Origin: CAYSRC01 sp964433495
GTDB lineage: Bacteria; Bacillota; Clostridia; Oscillospirales; Ruminococcaceae
Assembly (NCBI GenBank): GCA_964433495.1
Contig: CAYSRC010000054.1
Span: 1 to 11,634, forward strand
DNA length: 11,634 nucleotides
Direction: 5' to 3'
Positions 1-6,311 of the stretch are shown here, piece by piece (the first letter of the stretch is position 1; every line of letters starts with the position of its first letter). The notes under the pieces are model-generated. The model saw only the letters and a program-made list of their open reading frames with translations. It had not been told where the DNA came from and did not search any database. Made by a program: the position numbers and the translations under genes.

Positions 1-128
1 GTTCACATATTCTCGTGAATTCTGCCGAGTGTAAGTTGTACGACACTCGGCACACTCTACGGGAATATGTAGGGCGTGTCGAATGTCCGTTTCGCTTACA
101 TTCGACCAACTCGCGGGAATATGTGAGC
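1..128. repeat. Hairpin array, block 1a (alternating large and small stem-loops)
   Basis: Five stem-loops sit almost end to end, and the block is cut by the window edge. Small hairpins with an 8-base loop: 2-19 (stem TTCAC/GTGAA, loop ATATTCTC), 55-74 (CTCTAC/GTAGGG with one G-T wobble, loop GGGAATAT) and 110-127 (CTCGC/GTGAG with one wobble, loop GGGAATAT). Large hairpins: 23-52 (10-bp perfect stem, core GCCGAGTGT/ACACTCGGC, loop AAGTTGTACG) and 78-106 (9-bp perfect stem GTCGAATGT/ACATTCGAC, loop CCGTTTCGCTT). Stems differ between copies but remain paired; loops are conserved. The same two hairpin types recur at 8204-8476 and 11529-11575. There is no coding signal. The function is unknown; a repeated extragenic element or a structured RNA are both possible. 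Confidence 0.8.
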
Positions 129-131
129 CGT

Positions 132-147
132 GTCAGCGTCAGCTGAC
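132..147. repeat. Perfect 6-bp stem-loop within a CTGAGGG-flanked repeat
   Basis: GTCAGC (132-137) pairs with GCTGAC (142-147) around a GTCA loop and is followed by CTGAGGG. On the opposite strand this reads CCCTCAG then the hairpin. A comparable arrangement occurs at 8123-8141 (CCCTCAG, then CGAC/GTCG around TGC, then ACAGCTC). From memory, a CCCTCAG-hairpin-ACAGCTC layout is common between genes of gut Firmicutes, but I could not check this. Confidence 0.5.
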
Positions 148-173
148 TGAGGGATTGCCGCCCTCGCCCTTAA

Positions 174-263
174 GCCTCCCCTACCGAACGCAATCGGTAC
201 GGCGTTCGGCATACCCCGTGAGAGTATGCGGTGTGTGAGGGGAGGCGTCGGGCTCTGCCCGAC
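174..263. repeat. Nested stem-loop structure (cruciform-capable), block 1b
   Basis: An outer perfect 8-bp stem, GCCTCCCC (174-181) with GGGGAGGC (239-246), encloses two perfect hairpins. One is CCGAACGC/GCGTTCGG (184-191 with 202-209), with loop AATCGGTACG, which is the conserved loop of the large-hairpin family. The other is CATAC/GTATG (210-214 with 224-228). Immediately outside lies another perfect hairpin, GTCGGGC/GCCCGAC (247-253 with 257-263). Four exact stems in 90 bases is far more structure than chance would give. There is no U-tract, so it is unlikely to be a simple terminator. Confidence 0.75.
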
Positions 264-604
264 GGAGGGGTTGCTAAAAACTTGCCTCGGAAACCGAGCT
301 TGCCTAAGACTTTGATCTCGGCCCGTCAATCCCCCCGCCGCTCTGCGGCCCTCCCCCCTTTACACAAGAGGGGCTTTTGAGCTCGCAGTAACTTCATGAT
401 GCGGTCCGCGCATCGTTCCTATTATGCACGGTAAGGTGGGCTTGGCTTACAGCGGGTTGCGCCCCCCTTTACACAACCTCACGGTAAGACGCGCGGCAGG
501 TGGGCTTGATTGGCTTATACAACGGCTTTGCCGCTCTCGGCCGGCTTTGACGTCTGCCCACTTTAAAGACCGCACCCTTTGTTCGGCCCGCGTTCTCTTT
601 ATGT
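264..604. other. Gene-free stretch downstream of the yccF-like gene, with short repeats
   Basis: No credible gene is seen. It holds a small hairpin at 286-298 (CTCGG/CCGAG around AAA), a hairpin at 398-414 (GATGCG/CGCATC) and an exact 15-base direct repeat CCCCCCTTTACACAA at 353-367 and 462-476. An imperfect repeat around GGTGGGCTTG occurs near 435 and 501. The first copy of the 15-mer is followed by AGAGGGGCTTTT, which forms a weak plus-strand terminator-like hairpin with the C-run. I see no convincing minus-strand terminator for the operon that ends at 605. Confidence 0.6.
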
Positions 605-970
605 TCAGCCCGGCGCCACGCTGCTGCCGAACGGTGCGAGCGCCAGCTTTGCTATCTTAAAAAATTGCAGCCCGAACGGCGCACCCACGATTGTGACGCA
701 CCACAGGCAGCCTATCCCGAAATTCCCGAGCGCCATCGGGATGCCGAAAAAAACCGTCCAAATCACGTTGGCGACAAACGACACCGCACCGCCGCCGTAG
801 ACAATCTGTCTGCCGAACGGGCAGAAGGACAGGACGGCGAACTTGAAGCACTGCACACCGTAGGGGATGCCGACGATCGAAAGGCACCACAGCAGGCCCG
901 ACACAAGCCAGCCGAGGCCGCTCAAAAAGCCGCCGAACACAAACCGGACGACATTGCCCAAAAACGTCAT
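605..970 (-). CDS. YccF-like (DUF307) inner-membrane protein
   Basis: A 121-residue, very hydrophobic protein with an internal duplication. Residues 30-57 (SIVGIPYGVQCFKFAVLSF then PFGRQIV) closely match 92-118 (TIVGAPFGLQFFKIAKLAL then PFGSSV). This paired IPxG...F-K...PFGR pattern is the hallmark of the YccF/DUF307 family, and the length is typical. Hydrophobic stretches cover about residues 8-34 and 62-98, so it should sit in the cytoplasmic membrane. The ATG at 970 was chosen over one at 988 because GGAGG lies 9 bases before it, and the 988 ATG would lie upstream of that site. It starts 14 bases after the P-loop gene ends and is the last gene of the four-gene operon. The molecular function of the family is unknown; a role alongside the two-component system is inference from position only. 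Confidence 0.85.
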   Translation of the reverse strand: MTFLGNVVRFVFGGFLSGLGWLVSGLLWCLSIVGIPYGVQCFKFAVLSFCPFGRQIVYGGGAVSFVANVIWTVFFGIPMALGNFGIGCLWCVTIVGAPFGLQFFKIAKLALAPFGSSVAPG

Positions 971-984
971 ATAAATCTCCCTCC

Positions 985-1491
985 TCATCGGGCCCCGGCG
1001 GCGAGCCGGCGCAAAAAGTCCTCTGACTGCCGACGGGTCCTGAATACGCGGACAAGCACCCCATCGGGCAGACTGTCAAGCAGTCTCAATATTTCGGGGC
1101 GTTTGTCCCGCTCAAAATTCTCGATCCACCGCCGGAACTCGGGGTCGAACTCCTGCTCGACCCACGGCATATCCTCTCTGGGCCTGCCTATGCGCCGCCG
1201 CACGCCCTCGAGGCAGACCGCCGTGGGCAGATCAAACCAGAACACCGCGTCGCACGCTTTAAGGCGCACCTCAAGCGTTCTGAGATAGTTGCCGTCGATT
1301 ATCCATTCTTCCTCCGCAAGCGCCGCCGCAAGCAGGGCGTCAAACTCCTCCCGCGTGCGGCAGGTCCTGTCGGGCTTGTGCCACAGCATGTCGAGATAAC
1401 ACAGCGGCAGCCCCGTCACGGCGTGAAGTGAGCGTGCAAAGGTGCTCTTGCCCGCTCCCGAGCAGCCGATCACAAGCGCGCGTTTAAACAT
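985..1491 (-). CDS. P-loop NTPase, FlaR/adenylate-kinase-like ('topology modulation' family)
   Basis: A 168-residue protein with a Walker A motif at its N-terminus (GCSGAGKST, residues 9-17), then YLDMLWHKPDRT (38-49), the family-typical WIIDGNY segment and the hydrophobic strand AVFWFDLP. This layout matches small bacterial proteins annotated as adenylate kinase-like or DNA topology modulation protein FlaR. They probably phosphorylate a small molecule or nucleotide, but the substrate is not established. The ATG at 1491 follows a GGGAGGGAGAGG purine run; the long in-frame N-terminal extension upstream is the shadow of the kinase gene. The start overlaps the end of the sensor kinase by 8 bases (ATGTTTAA), implying translational coupling. 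The exact substrate cannot be read from the sequence. Confidence 0.8.
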   Translation of the reverse strand: MFKRALVIGCSGAGKSTFARSLHAVTGLPLCYLDMLWHKPDRTCRTREEFDALLAAALAEEEWIIDGNYLRTLEVRLKACDAVFWFDLPTAVCLEGVRRRIGRPREDMPWVEQEFDPEFRRWIENFERDKRPEILRLLDSLPDGVLVRVFRTRRQSEDFLRRLAAGAR

Positions 1492-2833
1492 CCCCGACCT
1501 CTCCCTCCCTCGGCGCCTGCGGCAGGTGCAGCGTGAAGCGCGTGCCCACCCCCTCAAGGCTTGCGATGTCAAAGTACCCGCCGTGCCGGTCGACGATCCA
1601 TTTTGCGATGGACAGCCCGAGCCCCGTGCCCCCGCTCTCGCGGGCGCGCGAGAGATCCGAGCGATAAAACCGCTCGAACACATGCGAGATGTCCCCGTCG
1701 CCGATGCCGATGCCGCTGTCCCGCACCGAGATAAAGACCCCGTCGGGCTCACAGCCCGCCCTTATCGCGATGGCCTCGCCCTCGGGGGTGTACTTGACGG
1801 CGTTGTCCGCGAGAATCCGCACCGCCTGTTTGATGAGCCCCGGGTCGCCGAACGCCTCGACGGCGCCGCCGTCGTCCAGCTTCCAGAGGTGGCGGGGGTC
1901 GATCATCGACTGCTCCTCATACACCTCGCGGGCTGTGTCGGACAGCGAAAAGCGCTTTTTGGACAGTTTCTGCCGCCCGTCGTCCCCCCGCGCGAGGAAC
2001 AAAAGCTGCTCGACAAGGGCGTTCATGTGCTCGGCCTCCGAGCGGATCGCCTCTATCGCCTCGCCGAGCACCTTTTCATCCCGCTTGCCCCACCGCTCGA
2101 GCATGTCGGCATAGCCCTTGATGACCGCGATGGGGGTGCGAAGCTCGTGCGAGGCGTCGGACACAAAGCGCACCTGCCGGCTGTAGCTGTCGCGCGTGCG
2201 CTCGAGCAGGCGGTTGACGGCGTTTTCAATGCCCGCAAGGTCGCTGTAGCCGGTGTGCAGCCCGCCGCCCCCGCCGTCGGGGCTGTAGCCCTCGATGGCG
2301 TTCTCGAGCGAGTGCAGCCGCTCGGGACCGATACCCCCCGCACGGAACGGTGTCTCATTCTTTTGAGCCCTGCCCGCCGGCGCGGCGCGTTTGGGCGCTT
2401 CGCCCAAACGATAGTCCTCGTCGGACAGCCGGGCCGCGGCGCTCGCGAGGCGGTAGAGCGGCTTGAGCCGCTTTTTGACCATGCCCGCGCCCGACGCGCC
2501 GAAGATCGCGATCAGCACCCACTCGACCGCAAGCAGCAGCGCGAAAAGACAGGCGAGGGTCGCGACAAAGGCGGTGGCGTCGGCCGAGTACCGCGCGCCG
2601 CCCGACGCGGCGGTATAGATGATGCGTCCCTCCTTGAGCGCTATCGACCTTGTCAGCATCCCCGCGAGCTTTATCGGGCTTCGCTCGCCCGCAAAGGCGC
2701 TGTCCTGCACATAGCAAAACCCCGCGCAGCACAGGGCGAGCGCCGCGAGGTTGACAAAAAGCATCAGCAGGCGGGTTCTTCGGACATAGGCGCGCGATAT
2801 CCCGTGTGCAACGGACGAATCGCCCCTGCTCAT
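1484..2833 (-). CDS. Two-component sensor histidine kinase (HisKA/HATPase_c)
   Basis: A 449-residue membrane kinase. Two hydrophobic segments (about 22-42 and 88-112) flank a short extracytoplasmic loop of about 45 residues. The dimerisation/phosphoacceptor region carries FVSDASHELRTPIAVIKGY with His229 as the predicted phosphorylation site. The ATP-binding domain shows the N box (DNAVKYTP, 343-350), G1 (DSGIGIGD, 372-379), F box (FERFYRSD, 386-393) and G2 (GGTGLGLS, 401-408). Between the second membrane segment and the H box is an unusually long linker (about 145-200) with basic and glycine-rich parts in place of a compact HAMP. The start ATG overlaps the regulator's TGA as ATGA, so translation is coupled. 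The signal is unknown; the small outer loop suggests sensing in or near the membrane. It resembles Gram-positive ArlS-like kinases in layout, but no orthology is claimed. Confidence 0.93.
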   Translation of the reverse strand: MSRGDSSVAHGISRAYVRRTRLLMLFVNLAALALCCAGFCYVQDSAFAGERSPIKLAGMLTRSIALKEGRIIYTAASGGARYSADATAFVATLACLFALLLAVEWVLIAIFGASGAGMVKKRLKPLYRLASAAARLSDEDYRLGEAPKRAAPAGRAQKNETPFRAGGIGPERLHSLENAIEGYSPDGGGGGLHTGYSDLAGIENAVNRLLERTRDSYSRQVRFVSDASHELRTPIAVIKGYADMLERWGKRDEKVLGEAIEAIRSEAEHMNALVEQLLFLARGDDGRQKLSKKRFSLSDTAREVYEEQSMIDPRHLWKLDDGGAVEAFGDPGLIKQAVRILADNAVKYTPEGEAIAIRAGCEPDGVFISVRDSGIGIGDGDISHVFERFYRSDLSRARESGGTGLGLSIAKWIVDRHGGYFDIASLEGVGTRFTLHLPQAPREGEVGDV

Positions 2834-3516
2834 TCCGCCCCGCCCTTCAGCACATAGCCGACGCCGCGCACCGTCCGAATGAGATTGACGCCGAACGCGT
2901 CGTCTATCTTGCTGCGCAGATAGCGGATGTGCACGTCCACGGTGTTTGTCTCGCCCGCGTAGTCATAGCCCCAAACCCTGCTCAAAAAGGTATCGCGGGA
3001 GATCACGACGCCCTCGTTTCTCATCATCAGCTCGAGCATGTCGAACTCGCGCCTGGTCAGCTCGACGGGCTCGCCGTCAAACTCCGCCGAGCGCCTCGCC
3101 GGGTCGAGCGCAAGGCCGCCGCAGCGCAGCACCGGCCCGTCGCCGCCCCCGCCCTTTCGCTTGCGCAGAATCACCCGTATGCGCGCGAGCAGCTCCTCAA
3201 TCGCAAACGGTTTGGTGACATAGTCGTCCGCGCCCATGTCGAGGCCCGACACCTTGTCGGTGACGGCGTCGCGCGCCGTCAGCATGATGACCGGGACGTC
3301 GCTTTCACGGCGAAGCCTGCGCATCACCTCCAGGCCGCTCAGCCCCGGCAGCATGATGTCGAGCAGCACGAGACTGAACCGCCCCATCAGCGCGAGCTCG
3401 AGCCCGCGCCTGCCGTCGCCGCACTTTTCGACCTCGTAGCCCTCGTGCACCAGCTCGAGCTCGACAAAGCGCGCGATGCGCTCCTCGTCCTCAACGATCA
3501 GTATTCTGTCGGGCAT
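2830..3516 (-). CDS. OmpR/PhoB-family response regulator
   Basis: A 228-residue DNA-binding regulator. The receiver domain (1-117) has the acidic pocket (E9, D10, E11), phospho-acceptor Asp53 in LVLLDIMLPGLSG, Thr80 in IMLTA and Lys102 in DYVTKPF. A winged-helix effector domain fills residues 128-225, ending in the conserved RTVRGVGYVLKGG. A GGAGGGG Shine-Dalgarno lies about 8 bases before the ATG at 3516; a longer in-frame start at 3564 lacks such support. It is the first gene of the operon and its TGA overlaps the kinase ATG. The regulator probably controls its own operon, as such systems often do, but I could not identify an operator. Family assignment is firm; target genes are unknown. 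Confidence 0.95.
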   Translation of the reverse strand: MPDRILIVEDEERIARFVELELVHEGYEVEKCGDGRRGLELALMGRFSLVLLDIMLPGLSGLEVMRRLRRESDVPVIMLTARDAVTDKVSGLDMGADDYVTKPFAIEELLARIRVILRKRKGGGGDGPVLRCGGLALDPARRSAEFDGEPVELTRREFDMLELMMRNEGVVISRDTFLSRVWGYDYAGETNTVDVHIRYLRSKIDDAFGVNLIRTVRGVGYVLKGGAE

Positions 3517-3724
3517 CGGGCCGCCCCTCCCTCCCGGTTTTTTCGCGCCGCTTCGCCCGGACAAAGCCGCGCGGGGCCCGCCTCGCCGCGGGCCCCCTTT
3601 TTATCTTTCGGCGAGCAGGGCGGCGCTTTTCCGCCGCCGGTCTGACTCTCGCCCTGCCCCGCTTTTGCGCGGGGTCATTCACCGCCTGCACACAGGACGG
3701 GACGCGTCCCGCGCCGACGCTTAC
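3517..3724. promoter_or_regulatory. Stem-loop-rich spacer upstream of the two-component operon
   Basis: The spacer must contain both the end of the upstream DUF4342 transcript and the leader of the response regulator operon. It has a perfect 9-bp stem GGGGCCCGC/GCGGGCCCC (3573-3581 with 3588-3596), followed on the plus strand by CTTTTTA. Two overlapping stems lie at 3615-3657 (GCAGGGCG/CGCCCTGC outside, GGCGGC/GCCGCC inside). CCCCGC/GCGGGG pairs at 3657-3674, and there is a perfect 14-bp palindrome CGGGACGCGTCCCG at 3698-3711, just past the DUF4342 stop. None has a U-tract in the minus direction, the direction of both flanking genes. I could not pick out a convincing promoter for the operon. 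Confidence 0.5.
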
Positions 3725-4252
3725 TCAGCGTTTGTCGCCGTCAAAGCCGCGTCTGAAGTCCTCTTTGATATTTGTTGCGACATTTGTCGCTTTTCCCATG
3801 ACCTCGTTGACGTCGTCCCGCCCGAGCTCGGGCCCCCTGAACGAGAACCTGAAGCCGAAGAACAGCCCGACGATCATCAGCGGGATCATCACCCAAAACG
3901 CCACGATGAGCAGCACGACGAGCAGCGTCACGGGGATGGACAGGCGGCACTCGCCGTCTTTGTACATCTCAAAGCTGTTGCGGTTGCCCTTGTCGATGAC
4001 CGACTTGCACCAGCCCCAAAAGCTGCCCGCGGCGCGCTTGAAGTCGCCCGAGCCGCCGTTCTCGGGGGGAGCCTGCTCGCGCCTCGTCGAGTAGCTCGCG
4101 TAGGCCCCGCGGTCCACCTTGCCCATGCTCTCGAGCAGGATCATCGCCTCGAGAAGGTCCCAATCGCACTTTTCCAGCGCCTGCTTGGCCTCGCCGTAGC
4201 TGACGCCCGTCCTTTCGACCAGCTTCTCGACAAGCTCCATCTGATTTTTCAT
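3725..4252 (-). CDS. UBA-like plus DUF4342 membrane protein
   Basis: A 175-residue protein in three parts. Residues 5-43 (ELVEKLVERTGVSYGEAKQALEKCDWDLLEA...) match the UBA/TS-N fold of EF-Ts and related proteins, a small three-helix binding domain. After a polar linker, residues 85-106 (VIDKGNRNSFEMYKDGECRLSIPVT) match the start of DUF4342, which leads into a strongly hydrophobic stretch (107-137) likely to be one or two membrane segments. The C-terminal tail is charged. UBA-DUF4342 proteins recur in Clostridia but have no established role. The ATG at 4252 is preceded by GGAGGGG at 9-base spacing; an in-frame start at 4300 has no such site. It appears to be a single-gene unit: gaps of over 200 bases separate it from both neighbours. 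Confidence 0.82.
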   Translation of the reverse strand: MKNQMELVEKLVERTGVSYGEAKQALEKCDWDLLEAMILLESMGKVDRGAYASYSTRREQAPPENGGSGDFKRAAGSFWGWCKSVIDKGNRNSFEMYKDGECRLSIPVTLLVVLLIVAFWVMIPLMIVGLFFGFRFSFRGPELGRDDVNEVMGKATNVATNIKEDFRRGFDGDKR

Positions 4253-4683
4253 GTTTGTTCCCCTCCGATGTATTGTGTTGCCCCTATGGTACCCCGCCAA
4301 AATTAAAACAATTCGACGATTAACATTAAAAGCAGATTAAGGATTTTGGGGGACGGGCGATTCGGACGTCGTCTGTCCCTTCGTCGGGCGCACAACGGGA
4401 CGACCGGACGGGTGCTGCGCACCGGGCCTGCGGCCGTCGGCTTATATTGCGCAGTGCGCAATGCCGCAGCCCGAACCGGGCGGGCATCTGTTTTTCACCG
4501 GGCTTCGGCGGCTGTCGGTATGACGGCTCACGCGGAGCAGGCAGCCGCACCCGTTCTCCCTCCCCCGCATCCCACGCCGCCGCAGGGACACCGTGCACTC
4601 GGCAGACCGCCGCCGAGACAGTCTATGCCGTCCCGCGCGTCGGCTCGAAAAAAGTGTTCGGCATACGGCGCAGGGCCCGTTGT
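4253..4683. other. Spacer with AT-rich putative promoter and several inverted repeats
   Basis: No credible gene is seen. 4296-4345 is a conspicuous AT-rich island upstream of the DUF4342 gene and likely holds its minus-strand promoter; TTTAAT (complement of 4302-4307) could be the -10, without a good -35. There is an almost perfect palindrome at 4446-4462 (ATTGCGCA, G, TGCGCAAT). Stem-loops lie at 4598-4617 (CTCGGC/GCCGAG) and 4624-4665 (TATGCCG/CGGCATA with a long loop containing A6). One of these may end the GNAT transcript that stops at 4684, but no textbook terminator is visible. Confidence 0.5.
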
Positions 4684-5280
4684 TTAATCCGTTTCGCCGA
4701 AATGCCGCCCCGACGGGGCAGCTTGCCGGCCGTCCTCGGCATCCTCTGTCAGGACAAGCTGACGCCTTCTCACGGCGGCGGGCAGCATGGCCTCATAAAT
4801 CCCCTCAAGCCCGCGGCGGCTGAGCGCGCCGCCGTTCGAGAGGATCAAAAACTCGACCCCGAACAGCTTGACCTTGAACGGCCGCACGGTGTACCCCGCG
4901 CGGAAATAAAACGCAAGGCGCTTTTCCCTCACCGCGCGGTCGGCGTCGCCGTGTGAAAAGTCGGGGTCCTCCGACTCGAGCACCGTCGGGCCCTCGCGCT
5001 CGCGCAAAAGGCGCAGCAGCTCGCTGCCGTAGCCCCTGCCGCGGTCCTTTTTAAACACCGCGAGGTAGTCGATAAGCTTTTCCCCGCCGTCCCCCGGCAA
5101 AAACAGCATCGCATAGCCGCGCGCCTCACCCTCGTGTGTGAGGGTATAGCAGCGATACCTCCCGCGCAGGCAGTACCAAACCACCGAGCACAGGGGCTTG
5201 AGCTCGCTTTTGGGGAAGTCGGCCCCCGCCGCCCTGTACAGCCTGACGGTCGACATCAGGCCCTGCTTTACAAGCTCCAT
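4684..5280 (-). CDS. GNAT-family N-acetyltransferase
   Basis: A 198-residue protein with the GNAT acetyl-CoA binding signature. Beta-4/motif A is DYLAVFKKDRGRGYGSELLRLL (71-92), containing R80-x-x-G83-x-G85 of the pyrophosphate-binding loop, followed by motif B-like AFYFRAGYTV (123-132). The N-terminal part (residues 9-60) fits beta-1 to beta-3. The acceptor substrate cannot be deduced. After the usual fold there is a polar C-terminal tail of about 35 residues. The start at 5280 has GGAGG eight bases upstream and lies shortly downstream of an excellent promoter (5314-5342); the longer in-frame extension would read back through that promoter. It is transcribed divergently from the DUF3783 gene. 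Confidence 0.85.
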   Translation of the reverse strand: MELVKQGLMSTVRLYRAAGADFPKSELKPLCSVVWYCLRGRYRCYTLTHEGEARGYAMLFLPGDGGEKLIDYLAVFKKDRGRGYGSELLRLLREREGPTVLESEDPDFSHGDADRAVREKRLAFYFRAGYTVRPFKVKLFGVEFLILSNGGALSRRGLEGIYEAMLPAAVRRRQLVLTEDAEDGRQAAPSGRHFGETD

Positions 5281-5313
5281 ATAAAATACCTCCGAACAAC
5301 AGCAGCCATCGTC

Positions 5314-5342
5314 ATTATATATTCTTTGCCGCCGCATGGCAA
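5314..5342 (-). promoter_or_regulatory. Sigma-70-type promoter of the GNAT gene
   Basis: On the minus strand TTGCCA (5342-5337) is followed, after exactly 17 bases, by TATAAT (5319-5314), a perfect -10 with a 5/6 -35. Transcription would begin near 5307, giving a leader of about 27 bases that contains the GGAGG site. Confidence 0.8.
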
Positions 5343-5454
5343 ATTTCTCGGGCGTTTTTCTGCCTGTCGGGCCGAAAAACGGCTCGCTTAGGGTGTGATG
5401 CGCGCGTTTTTCGGTGTCCCTGCGCGCCCTTTTTCGCCGCAAAGGCCCCAAAAG

Positions 5455-5483
5455 TTGATTTTATTCCCGCTTTGCGCTATTAT
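5455..5483 (+). promoter_or_regulatory. Sigma-70-type promoter of the DUF3783 gene
   Basis: TTGATT (5455-5460), 17 bases, TATTAT (5478-5483): 4/6 and 5/6 matches to the consensus in an AT-richer island. The start would be near 5490, giving a leader of about 88 bases. The leader contains a small hairpin CCCC/GGGG around 5514-5527. Confidence 0.7.
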
Positions 5484-5577
5484 CTCTATGGAGGGCGCAC
5501 GCGCGCTCAACACCCCTTCGCGGGGGCGCACCGGCGACCGACCGCGGCGGGGATATCTACTGCGACCGGGGGATAGG

Positions 5578-5961
5578 ATGGCACAGGTGCTTTTGTTCAA
5601 CTTTGGCGGGCGGCGTCTCAAGGGCGCGCTTGCGGCTGCGGCGGCGGTGTCCGCGGCGGCGCGCGTGGTCGCGCCCGACGGGCAGCGCCACACGATCGGC
5701 TATCTTTTGGAGTTCGACGGCTTTATCTCGTCGCCCCCCGACTCCGAGCCCCCCTTTGCGGCCGAGCTCGCCGTGGTGTACGGCTTTGACGACGGGATGC
5801 TCGAATCCTTCATCTCCCTTCTCAACGGGCTCACACCGAAGGTCAAAACGAGGCCGATGAAGGCCGTCGTCACCGCCCAAAACATGACATGGACGGCGCG
5901 GGCGCTGTTCCGCGAGCTCGCGGCCGAGCGGCTTGCGCTCGAAAGCATCGTCAAACGATAG
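5578..5961 (+). CDS. DUF3783 domain protein
   Basis: A 127-residue soluble protein. The opening AQVLLFNFGGRRLKG (2-16) and the closing block MKAVVTAQNMTWTARALFRELAAER (94-118) match the DUF3783 pattern: a short beta strand at the start, then K-A-V-x-T-x-x-N-x-x-W near the C-terminus. The middle carries an alanine-rich helix (17-30) and an acidic segment leading to VVYGF. DUF3783 proteins are small, frequent in Clostridia and of unknown function. The ATG at 5578 has the purine-rich GGGGGATAGG directly upstream. Longer in-frame starts lie inside or before the promoter. It is probably monocistronic: a hairpin follows at 5987-6012 and pyrG has its own promoter. Confidence 0.8.
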   Translation: MAQVLLFNFGGRRLKGALAAAAAVSAAARVVAPDGQRHTIGYLLEFDGFISSPPDSEPPFAAELAVVYGFDDGMLESFISLLNGLTPKVKTRPMKAVVTAQNMTWTARALFRELAAERLALESIVKR

Positions 5962-5986
5962 GCGACTTTTTATAACCGAACGCAGC

Positions 5987-6025
5987 AGGTCCCCGTCTAA
6001 AGGCGGGGACTTCGTCTGTTTTCGG
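5987..6025 (+). terminator. Probable terminator of the DUF3783 gene
   Basis: A 7-bp perfect stem GTCCCCG/CGGGGAC (5989-5995 with 6004-6010), extendable by two pairs, is followed by TTCGTCTGTTTTC. The U-tract is interrupted, so efficiency is uncertain, but it lies just downstream of the stop codon. Confidence 0.5.
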
Positions 6026-6282
6026 GCGAGGCAGCGGGCAGATCCGCCGCCCCCAAGCCGCTGAACAGAGGGGCTTTTTCCCTCAAAAAGGCTCCGGCCC
6101 CGCGCGCAAAGGCGTCGGGGCATTTTTGCGCGCCTTGACTGCTCCGCGCGGCAGGTCGCACGGGGACGGGCGCGGGTCCGCGGTCGAGCGCAGAGCGCGT
6201 CGCCCGACGCCGCCTCCCATGCACGGGAACGTGCGCTGCGCGCAGAGTGCCGAAAAAATTTTCTGCGCCCCCCGAAAAACGG
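6026..6282. other. Spacer before pyrG with overlapping alternative hairpins
   Basis: No gene is seen. GCCCCG (6097-6102) pairs with CGGGGC (6116-6121), followed by ATTTTT, which is terminator-like in the plus direction. GCGCGCAAA (6102-6110) also pairs perfectly with TTTGCGCGC (6125-6133), which would capture part of the T-run. The two cannot both form completely. Confidence 0.5.
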
Positions 6283-6311
6283 TTGACCGGGTTTTTCAAA
6301 CGTGAAATAAT
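6283..6311 (+). promoter_or_regulatory. Sigma-70-type promoter of pyrG
   Basis: TTGACC (6283-6288), 17 bases, AATAAT (6306-6311): 5/6 and 5/6 matches. The start would be near 6318, giving a leader of about 90 bases. The leader holds a 7-bp stem GGCCCGA/TCGGGCC (6352-6358 with 6369-6375) before the ribosome binding site. Confidence 0.75.

Noticed and set aside
1..263. Integron attC sites
   Set aside because: Conserved structure with variable stems is reminiscent of attC, but there are no cassette genes between hairpins, no integrase, and the loops rather than the ends are conserved.
96..329. Small protein on the minus strand in the left gene desert
   Set aside because: The frame runs straight through several hairpins and repeats, has no Shine-Dalgarno and shows no protein-like pattern.
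1442..2857. Long open frame on the plus strand opposite the sensor kinase
   Set aside because: It is a by-product of GC-rich codon use; its translation has no recognisable domain, while the minus frame has every histidine kinase motif.
3573..3602. Plus-strand intrinsic terminator (9-bp stem then T5)
   Set aside because: The form is good, but no plus-strand gene precedes it; all genes from 605 to 5280 run the other way. It is kept only as part of the stem-loop-rich spacer.
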